A stretch of DNA of 6,157 bases, from contig CAAGGB010000334.1 in NCBI GenBank assembly GCA_900769285.1, positions 1 to 6,157 on the forward strand, written 5' to 3'. A model generated the notes under the pieces. The model ran no database searches. It saw only the letters and a list, made by a program, of their open reading frames with translations, and was not told the DNA's origin. The DNA is from Victivallales bacterium. GTDB lineage: Bacteria; Verrucomicrobiota; Lentisphaeria; Oligosphaerales; Oligosphaeraceae. The position numbers were made by a program, and so were the translations under genes. Positions 1 to 5,998 of this stretch are shown here, in pieces. The first letter of the stretch is position 1. Each line of letters starts with the position of its first letter.

Positions 1-21
1 AGAGAAAAGAACGCCGAGCGC

Positions 22-52
22 AGCGAGGCGGAAAAGAGAGCGAGGCGGAAAA
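22..52. repeat. Short direct repeat, two 14-bp copies
   Basis: The 14-mer AGCGAGGCGGAAAA occurs at 22-35 and again at 39-52, a 17-base period. On the minus strand the copies lie just beyond the terminator of the 257-residue gene, and the second copy supplies the T-tract of that terminator. No gene is visible in this purine-rich stretch. It may be a remnant of local duplication; function unknown. Confidence 0.6.
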
Positions 53-85
53 AGGCGCGTCTCCCGGGGAGGTGGGGGACGCGCC
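49..85 (-). terminator. Rho-independent terminator of the 117-890 gene
   Basis: Read on the minus strand, 85-74 pairs with 65-54: a 12-bp GC-rich stem (GGCGCGTCCCCC with GGGAGACGCGCC, one G-T pair) around an 8-base loop. It is followed at once by TTTTT (53-49). It starts about 30 bases after the TAA stop at 117-119, which is the standard geometry for an intrinsic terminator. Confidence 0.8.
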
Positions 86-116
86 GATGGAGTTGATTTA
101 GCTGAGTGGCGGAGTC

Positions 117-890
117 TTATTTGGCGGCGCCGGCCTTGAACTCATAGCGATAGCTGAAGTCTTTGTTCTGGTCGCCTTCGGGGGCCTTGTCGTAGTCGTC
201 GGGGTTGGAGAGGGCCTTGTCGGTGAGGATGCCGACGATCTGCTTGGCGATGAGGCGTCCCTTCATCTCGTCGATGCCGTAGAGGAAGACGTAGTTCTTC
301 TTCTGGAGGGCCTTGATGGTGCCGATGGGCCTGGGGTAGATCATGTAGTCGGGGAGGGAGGCGAGGAAGACGACGGTGTCATACTTGTCGGCGGCGACCT
401 TGGCGGCGATGTCGGCGTCCATCTCGTCGGCCTTCTTCTTCATTTCCTTCTTCATGGCGGGGGTGACCTGCATGCCGTCCATGTACATCATCTCGGGCAT
501 TTCGCCCTCGGTCATCTCCTTGGGCTGTGGAAGCTCGAAGATTTCGACGGTCATGCCGTCGATGCCCTTCTTGAAGGCCTCGAACTGCCAGTCCTTCTGT
601 CCGGCGACGGAGTAGTTCTTGATGACGAGGAGCTTCTTGCCGTCGCAGTTCTTCTTGACCCACTCGGCGGCGCCGGTGCCGCGTACGACCTGCCACTTTT
701 CGGCGACGATCTGCGCCTCGGGCTTGCCGGCGACGTTCTCATAGATGGCCCAGCAGGCGAAGACGATGGCGGCGAGACCGGCGGCGATTTCCAGGGGCTG
801 TCCCCAGGCGATGCCCTGCTTGGTCTTCGAGTGGGCAACGGCCATGACGATACCGCAGACGATGGCGCCGATGATTGCGTACATCAACAT
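117..890 (-). CDS. Membrane-anchored protein of unknown function with a Met-rich segment
   Basis: I do not recognise this 257-residue protein. Two hydrophobic segments lie near residues 3-19 and 34-50, joined by a short loop with lysines (HSKTKQ). By the positive-inside rule this puts the loop inside and the rest of the protein outside the membrane. The soluble part has alternating strand/helix stretches: residues 85-120 (KKLLVIKNYS), 168-180 (DKYDTVVFLASLP) and 198-222 (KNYVFLYGIDEMKG). This pattern suggests an alpha/beta fold loosely like a periplasmic binding or Rossmann-type domain, which is inference. Residues 126-157 hold nine methionines in a charged, probably helical segment. The tail is hydrophilic, ending in KAGAAK. 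The ATG at 890 is supported by AAAGGAGA (906-899), with GGAG nine bases upstream. Met3 is the only nearby alternative start. The gene appears monocistronic: it has a 347-base upstream gap and its own terminator at 49-85. Confidence 0.85.
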   Translation of the reverse strand: MLMYAIIGAIVCGIVMAVAHSKTKQGIAWGQPLEIAAGLAAIVFACWAIYENVAGKPEAQIVAEKWQVVRGTGAAEWVKKNCDGKKLLVIKNYSVAGQKDWQFEAFKKGIDGMTVEIFELPQPKEMTEGEMPEMMYMDGMQVTPAMKKEMKKKADEMDADIAAKVAADKYDTVVFLASLPDYMIYPRPIGTIKALQKKNYVFLYGIDEMKGRLIAKQIVGILTDKALSNPDDYDKAPEGDQNKDFSYRYEFKAGAAK

Positions 891-1237
891 ACTTCAACTC
901 TCCTTTGCTTTGGTTCTACTTTGCCTCTTGTCTCTTGTGCTCTCTGGCCTGCCGCCGTGCGACCGCCCGACGCGGCGCCGTGGGTGACGTGGGGCATTGC
1001 CGTGCCGTCCGTCATTCTATCGGTCCGTTGGGCGTGGAGTCGCCAGGCGTGTGGTTCACGGGGGAGGCGTCTGCCGGAGACATGTCCAGGTCAGGCGCGC
1101 TCATCGCGAGCGACACGCCGACGAGAGCCCTCGCACCATGCCAGCCAAGGCACACAATAGCGCATTTTTTGCTCTTCGCAACTTGCCACGGCAAATAAAC
1201 GCGCTTTTTTTTGCGTTTCGGGCGGGGCGGTCTGGCG
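891..1237. other. Intergenic region without a supported gene
   Basis: This 347-base gap separates gcvH (stop at 1238) from the start of the 257-residue gene. It holds the ribosome binding site of that gene (899-906) and a large hairpin with a T8 tail in plus orientation (1160-1212). A weak minus-strand promoter candidate is TTGCGA (1181-1176), 16 bases, TATTGT (1159-1154), which would give a leader of about 250 nt. The rest is GC-rich with no ribosome binding site and ORF pairing I can defend. Confidence 0.6.
1160..1212 (+). terminator. Terminator-like hairpin with T8 tail, plus orientation
   Basis: GCGCATTTTTTGC (1160-1172) pairs with GCAAATAAACGCGC (1191-1204) with two mismatches and one bulge, and is followed directly by eight T (1205-1212). 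In the minus direction, the sense of the flanking genes, there is no U-run after the stem, so it does not look like an intrinsic terminator for gcvH. No plus-strand gene leads into it, so what it would terminate is unclear. Confidence 0.4.
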
Positions 1238-1603
1238 TCAGGGCTGGATGAACTGTCGGTAGGCGTCCAGGTCCATGAGTGCGTCGAGGTCGGCGGGCTT
1301 GACGCCGGTGGCGCGGCAGAGCCAGCCGTCGCCCTCGGGGCTGTCGTTGACGAGTTCGGGATGGGCCTCCAGTTGGGCGTTGACCTCGCGGATGGTGCCG
1401 GTGACGGGCATGAACACGTCCGAGGCGGCCTTGACGGACTCGACGACGCAGAGTGGGTCGCCGCCGGCGATGGTCTTGCCGACGGCGGGCAGCTCGACGT
1501 AGGAGAGCTCGCCGAGTTCCTCGGCGGCGAAGGCGGTGATGCCGATGGTGGCGGTTTCGCCGTCAAGTTCAATCCACTGGTGTTCGCGGGTGTAGCGTTT
1601 CAT
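1238..1603 (-). CDS. gcvH: Glycine cleavage system H protein (lipoyl carrier)
   Basis: This is the lipoylated shuttle of the glycine cleavage complex. It carries the aminomethyl group from glycine dehydrogenase (P) to aminomethyltransferase (T) and passes electrons to dihydrolipoamide dehydrogenase (L) in the cytoplasm. The 121-residue length is typical of the family. The N-terminus YTREHQWIELDG matches the usual Y-T-x-E-H-x-W opening. The hairpin VVESVKAASDVFMPVTG holds the lipoyl lysine, Lys58. NDSPEGDGWL near residues 86-95 is the conserved N-x-x-P-x-x-x-G-W region. The ATG at 1603 has AGGAG at 1612-1608, four bases away, a slightly short spacing. It is the last gene of the cluster, 57 bases after the thioesterase with no terminator between. 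No gcvT, gcvP or lipoate ligase gene is in the window, so a role as a free-standing lipoyl carrier cannot be excluded. Confidence 0.96.
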   Translation of the reverse strand: MKRYTREHQWIELDGETATIGITAFAAEELGELSYVELPAVGKTIAGGDPLCVVESVKAASDVFMPVTGTIREVNAQLEAHPELVNDSPEGDGWLCRATGVKPADLDALMDLDAYRQFIQP

Positions 1604-1660
1604 GTGTCTCCTGGTGATGGGTGTAGGTAGGGGGGGATGGGGGAAGGGCGAGACGGTCAG

Positions 1661-2020
1661 TCAGTCGCGGGGCAGGGGGGTCTTGTGTCCCTGGTCGTCG
1701 ATGGCGTTCATCGTGACGTTGATGGCGAAGACCTCCTCGACCTCGGTCTGCTGCATATAGCGTGCGCTGACGGTGATGGCGTAGGTGACGCTGGTGTGTC
1801 CCAGACGGAGGCGCTCCGCGTGGAATTTGAGCAGTGCGCCGTTGCGGACGGAGCGCGTGAAGGATGCGGCGTCCATGGCGCGGGTGACGAAGCGATGGAG
1901 GGGGAATTCGCGGATGGCGGTGATGTAGGCGAATTCGTCGACCCACTTGAGCATTTCGCCTCCGAACAGATAGCCGTAGTGGTTGAGGTGCTCGGAGCGG
2001 ACGGTGGTGAAGTAGTCCAT
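1661..2020 (-). CDS. Acyl-CoA thioesterase, hotdog fold (YciA/BACH-like)
   Basis: Predicted to hydrolyse acyl-CoA thioesters to free acid and CoA in the cytoplasm; the chain-length preference cannot be read from sequence. The protein is 119 residues, a compact single hotdog domain. The signature is at residues 12-29: LNHYGYLFGGEMLKWVDE, with Asn13, the GG pair (20-21) before the central helix and Asp28 in the position of the family's catalytic acid. Later segments alternate as expected for hotdog strands (residues 44-55, 74-87, 96-107). The ATG at 2020 lies six bases after the Nudix TGA (2027-2029). No Shine-Dalgarno sequence is visible between them, so translation probably relies on coupling to the upstream gene. 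Some relatives carry two hotdog domains or a longer C-terminus; this one stops soon after the last strand. The exact subfamily is uncertain. Confidence 0.88.
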   Translation of the reverse strand: MDYFTTVRSEHLNHYGYLFGGEMLKWVDEFAYITAIREFPLHRFVTRAMDAASFTRSVRNGALLKFHAERLRLGHTSVTYAITVSARYMQQTEVEEVFAINVTMNAIDDQGHKTPLPRD

Positions 2021-2026
2021 GGTCGG

Positions 2027-2554
2027 TCAGGGTGTTGGCTGCTGGAGTATGGGGAGCAGGAGCGAGAGCTCGTGTTCGAGGTAGGGCGTGAGCTGTCCGG
2101 TGCCGATGGCGTTCGACAGTTCCCCGACGGACCAGAGGCGCAGCTCGTCCACCTCCTCCGGCTGGGGGATGAAGGGGCCGTCGCTGACGACGGTGAAGAC
2201 GCGGGTCATCTCGGACTCGATGTCGTTGGTGATGGCCATGTCGAAGAGCGGCTGGGGCTCCGGGCCGTCGGTCAGGCCAATCTCCTCGGCCATCTCGCGC
2301 CGCGCCGCCTGCTCGAACGACTCGCCGTGCGCGAGGTGTCCGCCGACGGCGGTGTCCCAGCGGCCGGGCTGCACGTCCTTGTCCAGCGAGCGACGCTGGA
2401 GCAGGATGCGTCCGTCGGAGGAGCGGACGACGACGTGGGCGGTGCGGTGCCGGAGTGCGGGGTTGCCGTGGCAGAGTCGCCTGGGCGCGAGGCCGATGAC
2501 GCGCCCGCGCTCGTCGACGAGGTCGAACATCTCCTGTGCGTGGTGGTGGCCCAT
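2027..2554 (-). CDS. Nudix hydrolase, YfcD-like / IPP-isomerase-like subgroup
   Basis: Nudix enzymes hydrolyse nucleoside diphosphates linked to another moiety, or related pyrophosphates. This one resembles the YfcD-type group, whose natural substrate is not firmly established. The 175-residue protein opens with MFDLVDERGRVIG and a His-rich H-x-NPALRHRTAHVVV segment, as in YfcD and isopentenyl-diphosphate isomerase. A full Nudix box follows at residues 72-94 (G-x5-E-x7-RE-x-x-EE-x-GL), with Glu78, Arg86, Glu87, Glu90 and Glu91 all present for metal binding. I chose the ATG at 2554 because TGAGG (2568-2564), overlapping the phosphofructokinase stop, sits nine bases upstream. The next ATG (2530) has its AGGAG directly abutting it, and an in-frame ATG at 2650 would lie inside the upstream gene. 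The enzyme is probably cytoplasmic, in one operon with its neighbours. Isomerase activity is less likely because of the intact Nudix box. Confidence 0.9.
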   Translation of the reverse strand: MGHHHAQEMFDLVDERGRVIGLAPRRLCHGNPALRHRTAHVVVRSSDGRILLQRRSLDKDVQPGRWDTAVGGHLAHGESFEQAARREMAEEIGLTDGPEPQPLFDMAITNDIESEMTRVFTVVSDGPFIPQPEEVDELRLWSVGELSNAIGTGQLTPYLEHELSLLLPILQQPTP

Positions 2555-2563
2555 GCGGATGCG

Positions 2564-2568
2564 CCTCA
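2564..2568 (-). promoter_or_regulatory. Ribosome binding site overlapping the pfk stop codon
   Basis: TGAGG at 2568-2564 contains the TGA stop of the phosphofructokinase gene and ends nine bases before the ATG at 2554. It decides the Nudix start and implies translational coupling between the two genes. Confidence 0.55.
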
Positions 2569-3900
2569 GCCCAGGAAGTACTGGTTCTGGCGGGTGGTGA
2601 GCATGACGGATTGCCACAGGGGGCTCTGCGGGTCGATCTTGCGGCGGCACATGGTCGCCAGCTCGATGGGCACGTAGGTGAAGTAGCCCTGCCAGTTGCC
2701 GACGACGATGTCGGTCATGCCGGCCATGGCGGCGTGGACGGCGTTCTGCGCGAGGTGGAGGCAGAACGTGGAGTCGATGCCGGTCGCGGGGAGGCTGCGG
2801 ATGATGTAGCTGGGGTCGATGTACTTGATGCTGTGCTCGATGCCGCGCGACTTGAAGTGCTCGTCGATGCGGTTCTTGAGGTAAAGTCCGATGTCCTGGT
2901 GGAGGAGGTTGCCGGACTTGTCGCGGATGGTCTCGGCGGCGTTGAAGAGGTTCTGTCCGGCGCCCTCGGCGGCGACGATGACGGCGTGATGCTTCTTGGC
3001 GAGTCGGCGTTCGAGGGCGGCGAGGAGTCCGGTCTGGCCGTCCATCTCGAAGGGCACCTCGGGGATGAGGCAGAAGTTGACGACGGAGTTGGCGAGGGAG
3101 GCGTTGGCGGCGATGAAGCCGGAGTCGCGTCCCATGAGCTTGATGAGTCCGATGCCGTTGTAGCAGCCGTTGGCCTCGTTGTGGGCGCAGGAGATGATGG
3201 GCGCGGCGGCCTCGACCGCCGTCTCGAAGCCGAAGGTCTTGTCGAGGAAGTTCAGGTCATTGTCGATGGTCTTGGGGATGCCGATGACGCTGATGGGCAG
3301 GTTGTGCTTCTTGATTTCCTGGACGAGGGCGTGTGCGCCGCGCTGGGTGCCGTCGCCGCCGATGGTGAACAGCATGTTGATGTTGAGGCGGTCGAGCGTC
3401 TTGACCATCTCCTCGACGGGCTGCTCGCCCCGCGATGAGCCCAGGATGGTGCCGCCGTCCGTGTGGATGTCGTCCACGACGTCGGGGGTCAGCTCGATGG
3501 GCTTGTGGCCACAGGCGGGGTTGAGGCCGCTGTAGCCATAGGGGATGCCGAAGATGTTGTCGACGCCGTAGATGTAGTAGAGGGTGTTGACGAGGGCCTT
3601 GATGACGTCGTTGAGTCCGGGGCAGAGGCCGCCGCAGGTGACGATGGCCGCGCGGGACCAGGGCGCGTCGTGGAAGAGCATCTTGCGCGGACCGGCCGCC
3701 CAGAACGCGGGAACCGGCTTGTTCGCCTGCATCAGTTGCTGGTTCAGCGTCGGATCCGCGCAGTAGCTGATGCGCTCGCTGTCGTCGACGAAGATGGCGT
3801 CCTTGATCTTCGAGGGCAGCGTCGGCTTGCCGACGCGGCTGACCTCAAAATTCAGTTTGATGAGTTCCTCAAGGGTGAACGACATGTTCTGGGGCAGCAT
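2566..3900 (-). CDS. ATP-dependent 6-phosphofructokinase (plant/trypanosome-like clade)
   Basis: Phosphorylates fructose 6-phosphate to fructose 1,6-bisphosphate, the committed step of glycolysis, in the cytoplasm. The 444-residue protein is longer than the 320-residue E. coli PfkA type and has a roughly 80-residue N-terminal extension before the catalytic core. Motifs in order: TCGGLCPGLND (88-98), GYSGL (122-126), GGTILGSSRGEQ (149-160), TIGGDGTQRGA (179-189), PKTIDNDL (209-216) with catalytic base Asp213, MGRDSGFIAA (256-265), PEVPFE (280-285) and AAEGAGQ (310-316). Gly184 after GGD is the residue associated with ATP use; pyrophosphate-dependent enzymes have Asp there. The Lys in PKTIDND is shared with pyrophosphate enzymes and with trypanosomal ATP enzymes. 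ATP is therefore the likely donor, but this is inferred from two residues. The ATG at 3900 has AGGGAG (3916-3911) ten bases upstream; the in-frame ATG at 3885 lacks one. This is the first gene of the four-gene cluster. Confidence 0.95.
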   Translation of the reverse strand: MLPQNMSFTLEELIKLNFEVSRVGKPTLPSKIKDAIFVDDSERISYCADPTLNQQLMQANKPVPAFWAAGPRKMLFHDAPWSRAAIVTCGGLCPGLNDVIKALVNTLYYIYGVDNIFGIPYGYSGLNPACGHKPIELTPDVVDDIHTDGGTILGSSRGEQPVEEMVKTLDRLNINMLFTIGGDGTQRGAHALVQEIKKHNLPISVIGIPKTIDNDLNFLDKTFGFETAVEAAAPIISCAHNEANGCYNGIGLIKLMGRDSGFIAANASLANSVVNFCLIPEVPFEMDGQTGLLAALERRLAKKHHAVIVAAEGAGQNLFNAAETIRDKSGNLLHQDIGLYLKNRIDEHFKSRGIEHSIKYIDPSYIIRSLPATGIDSTFCLHLAQNAVHAAMAGMTDIVVGNWQGYFTYVPIELATMCRRKIDPQSPLWQSVMLTTRQNQYFLG

Positions 3901-4146
3901 GGCTATGACTCTCCCTGGACTAAAGAAAGGCGGGGCGACGAGGCAGGTCCGACGCGCGGACGCCAGGTCGCCGTCCGGCGTCCGCACGTCCGTTAACGTA
4001 AACTGGAAAGGCGAATTTTCCACTTTCCGCGTCCGTCGTCGGCGACTTGTTTTTGGCGGAGGAGGCAGGATATTGACCTGTTGCCGTCCGGCGTGTCGCT
4101 GCGGATGGCGGGTGTGCGTGCTGAAGTCGAGCAGGAGTGTGTGCGT
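3901..4146. promoter_or_regulatory. Divergent control region between pfk operon and ccsBA-type gene
   Basis: The leaders of both divergent genes lie here. A perfect 9-bp hairpin, GCGGACGCC (3956-3964) with GGCGTCCGC (3977-3985), lies about 56 bases upstream of the pfk start. TGGAAA (4004-4009) and TTTCCA (4017-4022) form a 6-bp dyad around 7 bases, and CGTTAACG (3991-3998) is a palindrome; both are operator-sized. The 12-mer GCCGTCCGGCGT occurs at 3970-3981 and 4083-4094. I cannot assign -35/-10 boxes with confidence in either direction. A strong GGAGGAGG (4058-4065) is too far from the chosen ccs start to serve it. Confidence 0.45.
4133..4137 (+). promoter_or_regulatory. Ribosome binding site deciding the ccs gene start
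   Basis: AGGAG at 4133-4137 lies nine bases before the ATG at 4147. In-frame alternatives are an ATG at 4105 with no visible Shine-Dalgarno and a TTG at 4081 with only AGGA ten bases upstream. The ATG at 4147 also places the first membrane segment directly at the N-terminus. Confidence 0.65.
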
Positions 4147-5892
4147 ATGGGTGTGGCGTTGCTGGTGTGGTGTCTGGTGGTGGTCGTGCTGCTGGCGGGC
4201 GCGTTTCCGTCGCTGGGGCCGTCGGGCGGCGATCCGTCCGCCGTGTTTGGCTCGCCGGTGTTTGCGCTGCTGCTGGCGGTGATGGGGGCGCTGCTGGTGC
4301 GCGCCTGCCTGTCGCGCGTCCGCATGTTCCCGTTCCGGCGGGTGAGCAGCGACGGCTTTCTGCTGGCGCATCTGGGGCTTGCCGTGCTGCTGGCGGGCGC
4401 CGGCGTCGGACTCTTCGCTGCCCGTGACGTCACGTTCTTCGCCCGCGTTTCGGAGGAGGTCTCCGACAGTATTCCCGTCGGCAAGGACGCCTCGCTCCCG
4501 CTCGGCTTCGGCCTGGCCCTCACGGATTTCGAGGTCGACTGGTACCCCTCCTACACGCTCCAGACGCCCGCGCCGGACGGCGCCGCCGCCCTGACGCCGG
4601 CACTGAATGGCCTGCAGCCCGACCTCGACGGACGCATGACGCGCCCCGGTGAGACGCCGCCCTTCTCCCGGCACGCCCCACGCGACGGTGCCCACGGCTG
4701 GCTCGCATGGCGCTTCCTCCCACTCCGATGGCTCTACACGCCCGAACAGCGCACCGCCAGGCTCTATCGTGCGACCATGAGGGTCGTCGAGCCCGGACAG
4801 CCGGCGCGAACCGAGACCTTTGTCGTCAACCGACCGCTGGAAGTCCGCGGTTGGCGCTTCTTCATCATGAACTACAACGACACGCCGCATGGCCGCATGG
4901 TCGGGCTGCGCGCCCGGCGTGACCCGGGGCGACCGCTGGTCATCGCCGGCATCTGGATGCTCATCGTCGGCGTCGCGCTGCGCTGCTGGTGCCCGATGCA
5001 GCTCCTGGCGGACGGCGGCTGGGCGCTGCTGCCCGCCGCGTCGCTGGCGGCAGAGCCGTCTGTGGGTGCGGGCGAGGCGCTGTTTCCGGCGGTCGCGCTG
5101 CTGGCGCCGTCGCTGCTGGAGGGGCCGTATCTGCGGGCGTGCCTGGGCAGCGCCGCGCTGGGCTATGGCTGTGCCGCACTGTCGTGGCTGCTGCGGCGTC
5201 CGCGACTGGCGCTGAGCCTGTTCTGCGGCGCCTGGCTGACCAATCTGCTGGTGGTGCTGGCCAACTGGCTGCTCTGCGGACATCCCCCGCTGGGGAACAT
5301 GTATCACGTGCTGGTGGTTCTTTCGCTCTGCTTTCTGCCGCAGTATCTGCTGGTGAGCTGGCGGCGTGGGATGTCGCGGACGCTGCCGCTGTTCGCGGCG
5401 GCATCCGTCCTGCCGCTCATCGGGACGTTCTTCATGCGCGGCGACGCGGTCTGGCTGCGTCCGCCGGTCCTTCAGTCGCCCTGGTTTGTGCCCCATGTGC
5501 TCTCCTACATGATCTCCTACGCGACCTGCGCGGTCGCGTTCCTGCTGCTCCTCGGCAGCTTCCGAGGCGACAGGACGCGCCAGAGCCGACGGCTGGCCGA
5601 GACGCGGACGCTGATTCGGCTGGCGTTGCCGCTGATGACATTCGGGCTCTGGAGCGGCGCGCTGTGGGCGGAGGAGGCGTGGGGCGTGTATTGGTCCTGG
5701 GACCCCAAGGAGACCTGGGCGCTCATCACCTGGCTACTCTATCTGCTGGCGCTTCATGTGCGACTCGACGACCGCGGACGTCGCTGGGAGCGCGCCTGCC
5801 AGCTCGCCGCCTTCGCCGCGCTGCTGGTCACGTTCCTCGTCGTCAATCTCCTGCCCAAATTCGGACAGTCCATGCACAGCTACGCCCGCTGA
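4147..5892 (+). CDS. ResB-CcsA fusion: System II cytochrome c heme lyase
   Basis: Exports heme and attaches it to CXXCH motifs of c-type cytochromes on the outer face of the inner membrane (System II, CcsBA type). The protein is 581 residues from the chosen ATG. The ResB-like half has membrane segments near 2-21, 36-55 and 70-90, then an extracytoplasmic domain (about 91-263) with LPLGFGLALTDFEVDWYPS (117-135) and GWRFFIMNYND (235-245). It ends with RDPGRPLVIAG and a fourth segment (264-282). The CcsA half has about eight further segments and the WWD heme-handling motif WGVYWSWDPKETWALITW (512-529). Candidate heme-ligand histidines are His75 (third segment), His450 (PHVLSYMISY), His537 (after WWD) and His577 (MHSYAR, the usual HSY end). 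Known fusions in epsilonproteobacteria and Bacteroidetes are usually much longer, so the ResB part here is compact. It stands alone: no thioredoxin-like partner or cytochrome gene is in the window. Confidence 0.93.
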   Translation: MGVALLVWCLVVVVLLAGAFPSLGPSGGDPSAVFGSPVFALLLAVMGALLVRACLSRVRMFPFRRVSSDGFLLAHLGLAVLLAGAGVGLFAARDVTFFARVSEEVSDSIPVGKDASLPLGFGLALTDFEVDWYPSYTLQTPAPDGAAALTPALNGLQPDLDGRMTRPGETPPFSRHAPRDGAHGWLAWRFLPLRWLYTPEQRTARLYRATMRVVEPGQPARTETFVVNRPLEVRGWRFFIMNYNDTPHGRMVGLRARRDPGRPLVIAGIWMLIVGVALRCWCPMQLLADGGWALLPAASLAAEPSVGAGEALFPAVALLAPSLLEGPYLRACLGSAALGYGCAALSWLLRRPRLALSLFCGAWLTNLLVVLANWLLCGHPPLGNMYHVLVVLSLCFLPQYLLVSWRRGMSRTLPLFAAASVLPLIGTFFMRGDAVWLRPPVLQSPWFVPHVLSYMISYATCAVAFLLLLGSFRGDRTRQSRRLAETRTLIRLALPLMTFGLWSGALWAEEAWGVYWSWDPKETWALITWLLYLLALHVRLDDRGRRWERACQLAAFAALLVTFLVVNLLPKFGQSMHSYAR

Positions 5893-5903
5893 ACTAAAGC
5901 CAT

Positions 5904-5957
5904 AAAAATGACCGCACACGCAGGCGACATAAAGTATCTTTTGTGTCGCCTGCGTGT
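5904..5957 (-). terminator. Strong hairpin between ccs gene and putative small RNA
   Basis: ACACGCAGGCGACA (5916-5929) and TGTCGCCTGCGTGT (5944-5957) are perfectly complementary over 14 bp. Five more pairs including two wobbles extend into the loop, leaving a TATC tetraloop (5935-5938). On the minus strand the stem is followed after seven bases by TTTTT (5908-5904), a loose intrinsic-terminator arrangement. In the plus direction no T-run follows, so for the ccs transcript it may act as a 3' stabilising stem instead. Confidence 0.45.
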
Positions 5958-5981
5958 CGCATGGGGAGTACTCTCCATGCG
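5958..5981. repeat. Self-complementary 24-mer
   Basis: Positions 5958-5981 run from CGCATGGGGAG to CTCTCCATGCG around a central AGTACT. Both halves match as an inverted repeat except one position, which still pairs as G-U in plus-strand RNA and is an A/C mismatch in minus-strand RNA. With almost no loop it suits a DNA-binding site (operator-like dyad) as well as a hairpin. It directly abuts the neighbouring 14-bp hairpin. Confidence 0.5.
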
Positions 5982-5998
5982 TCTGTGCTGAATGTGTA

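Noticed and set aside
1012..1152. Short minus-strand frame ending in DASPVNHTPGDSTPNGPIE between gcvH and the 257-residue gene
   Set aside because: Possible starts (GTG or internal ATG) lack a Shine-Dalgarno sequence, the composition is Pro/Ser/Asp low-complexity, and it sits in what is probably a leader region.
1637..2677. 346-residue plus-strand open frame
   Set aside because: It lies antisense to the thioesterase and Nudix genes, is rich in Gly, Val, Asp and Glu without any recognisable motif, and is a mirror of GC-rich codons.
2536..3438. 300-residue plus-strand open frame
   Set aside because: Antisense to the phosphofructokinase, with a repetitive Val-Asp-Gly-Glu composition and no motif; a shadow frame.
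4073..4282. Cys-rich frame starting at the TTG at 4073 after GGAGGAGG (LTCCRPACRCGWRVC)
   Set aside because: The spacing is good, but the frame runs out of phase through the ccs N-terminus and its Cys/Trp richness is the alternate reading of GTG/CTG codons for a membrane segment.
3901..5496. Very long minus-strand open frame upstream of and in frame with the phosphofructokinase
   Set aside because: It is antisense to the ccs gene and low-complexity (Arg, Gln, Pro, His), as expected from GC-rich shadow frames. The pfk start at 3900 has its own ribosome binding site, and family homology begins just after it.
4989..5897. 302-residue plus-strand frame overlapping the ccs gene
   Set aside because: It is Ala/Arg/Gly-rich shadow coding in another frame of a gene with clear CcsA motifs.
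5880..5978. 32-codon minus-strand ORF (MESTPHATRR...) inside the putative small RNA
   Set aside because: It has no ribosome binding site, its start is buried in the 24-mer palindrome, and it runs through the hairpin and into the ccs 3' end. It could still be a peptide if the RNA is translated, but nothing in the sequence supports that.
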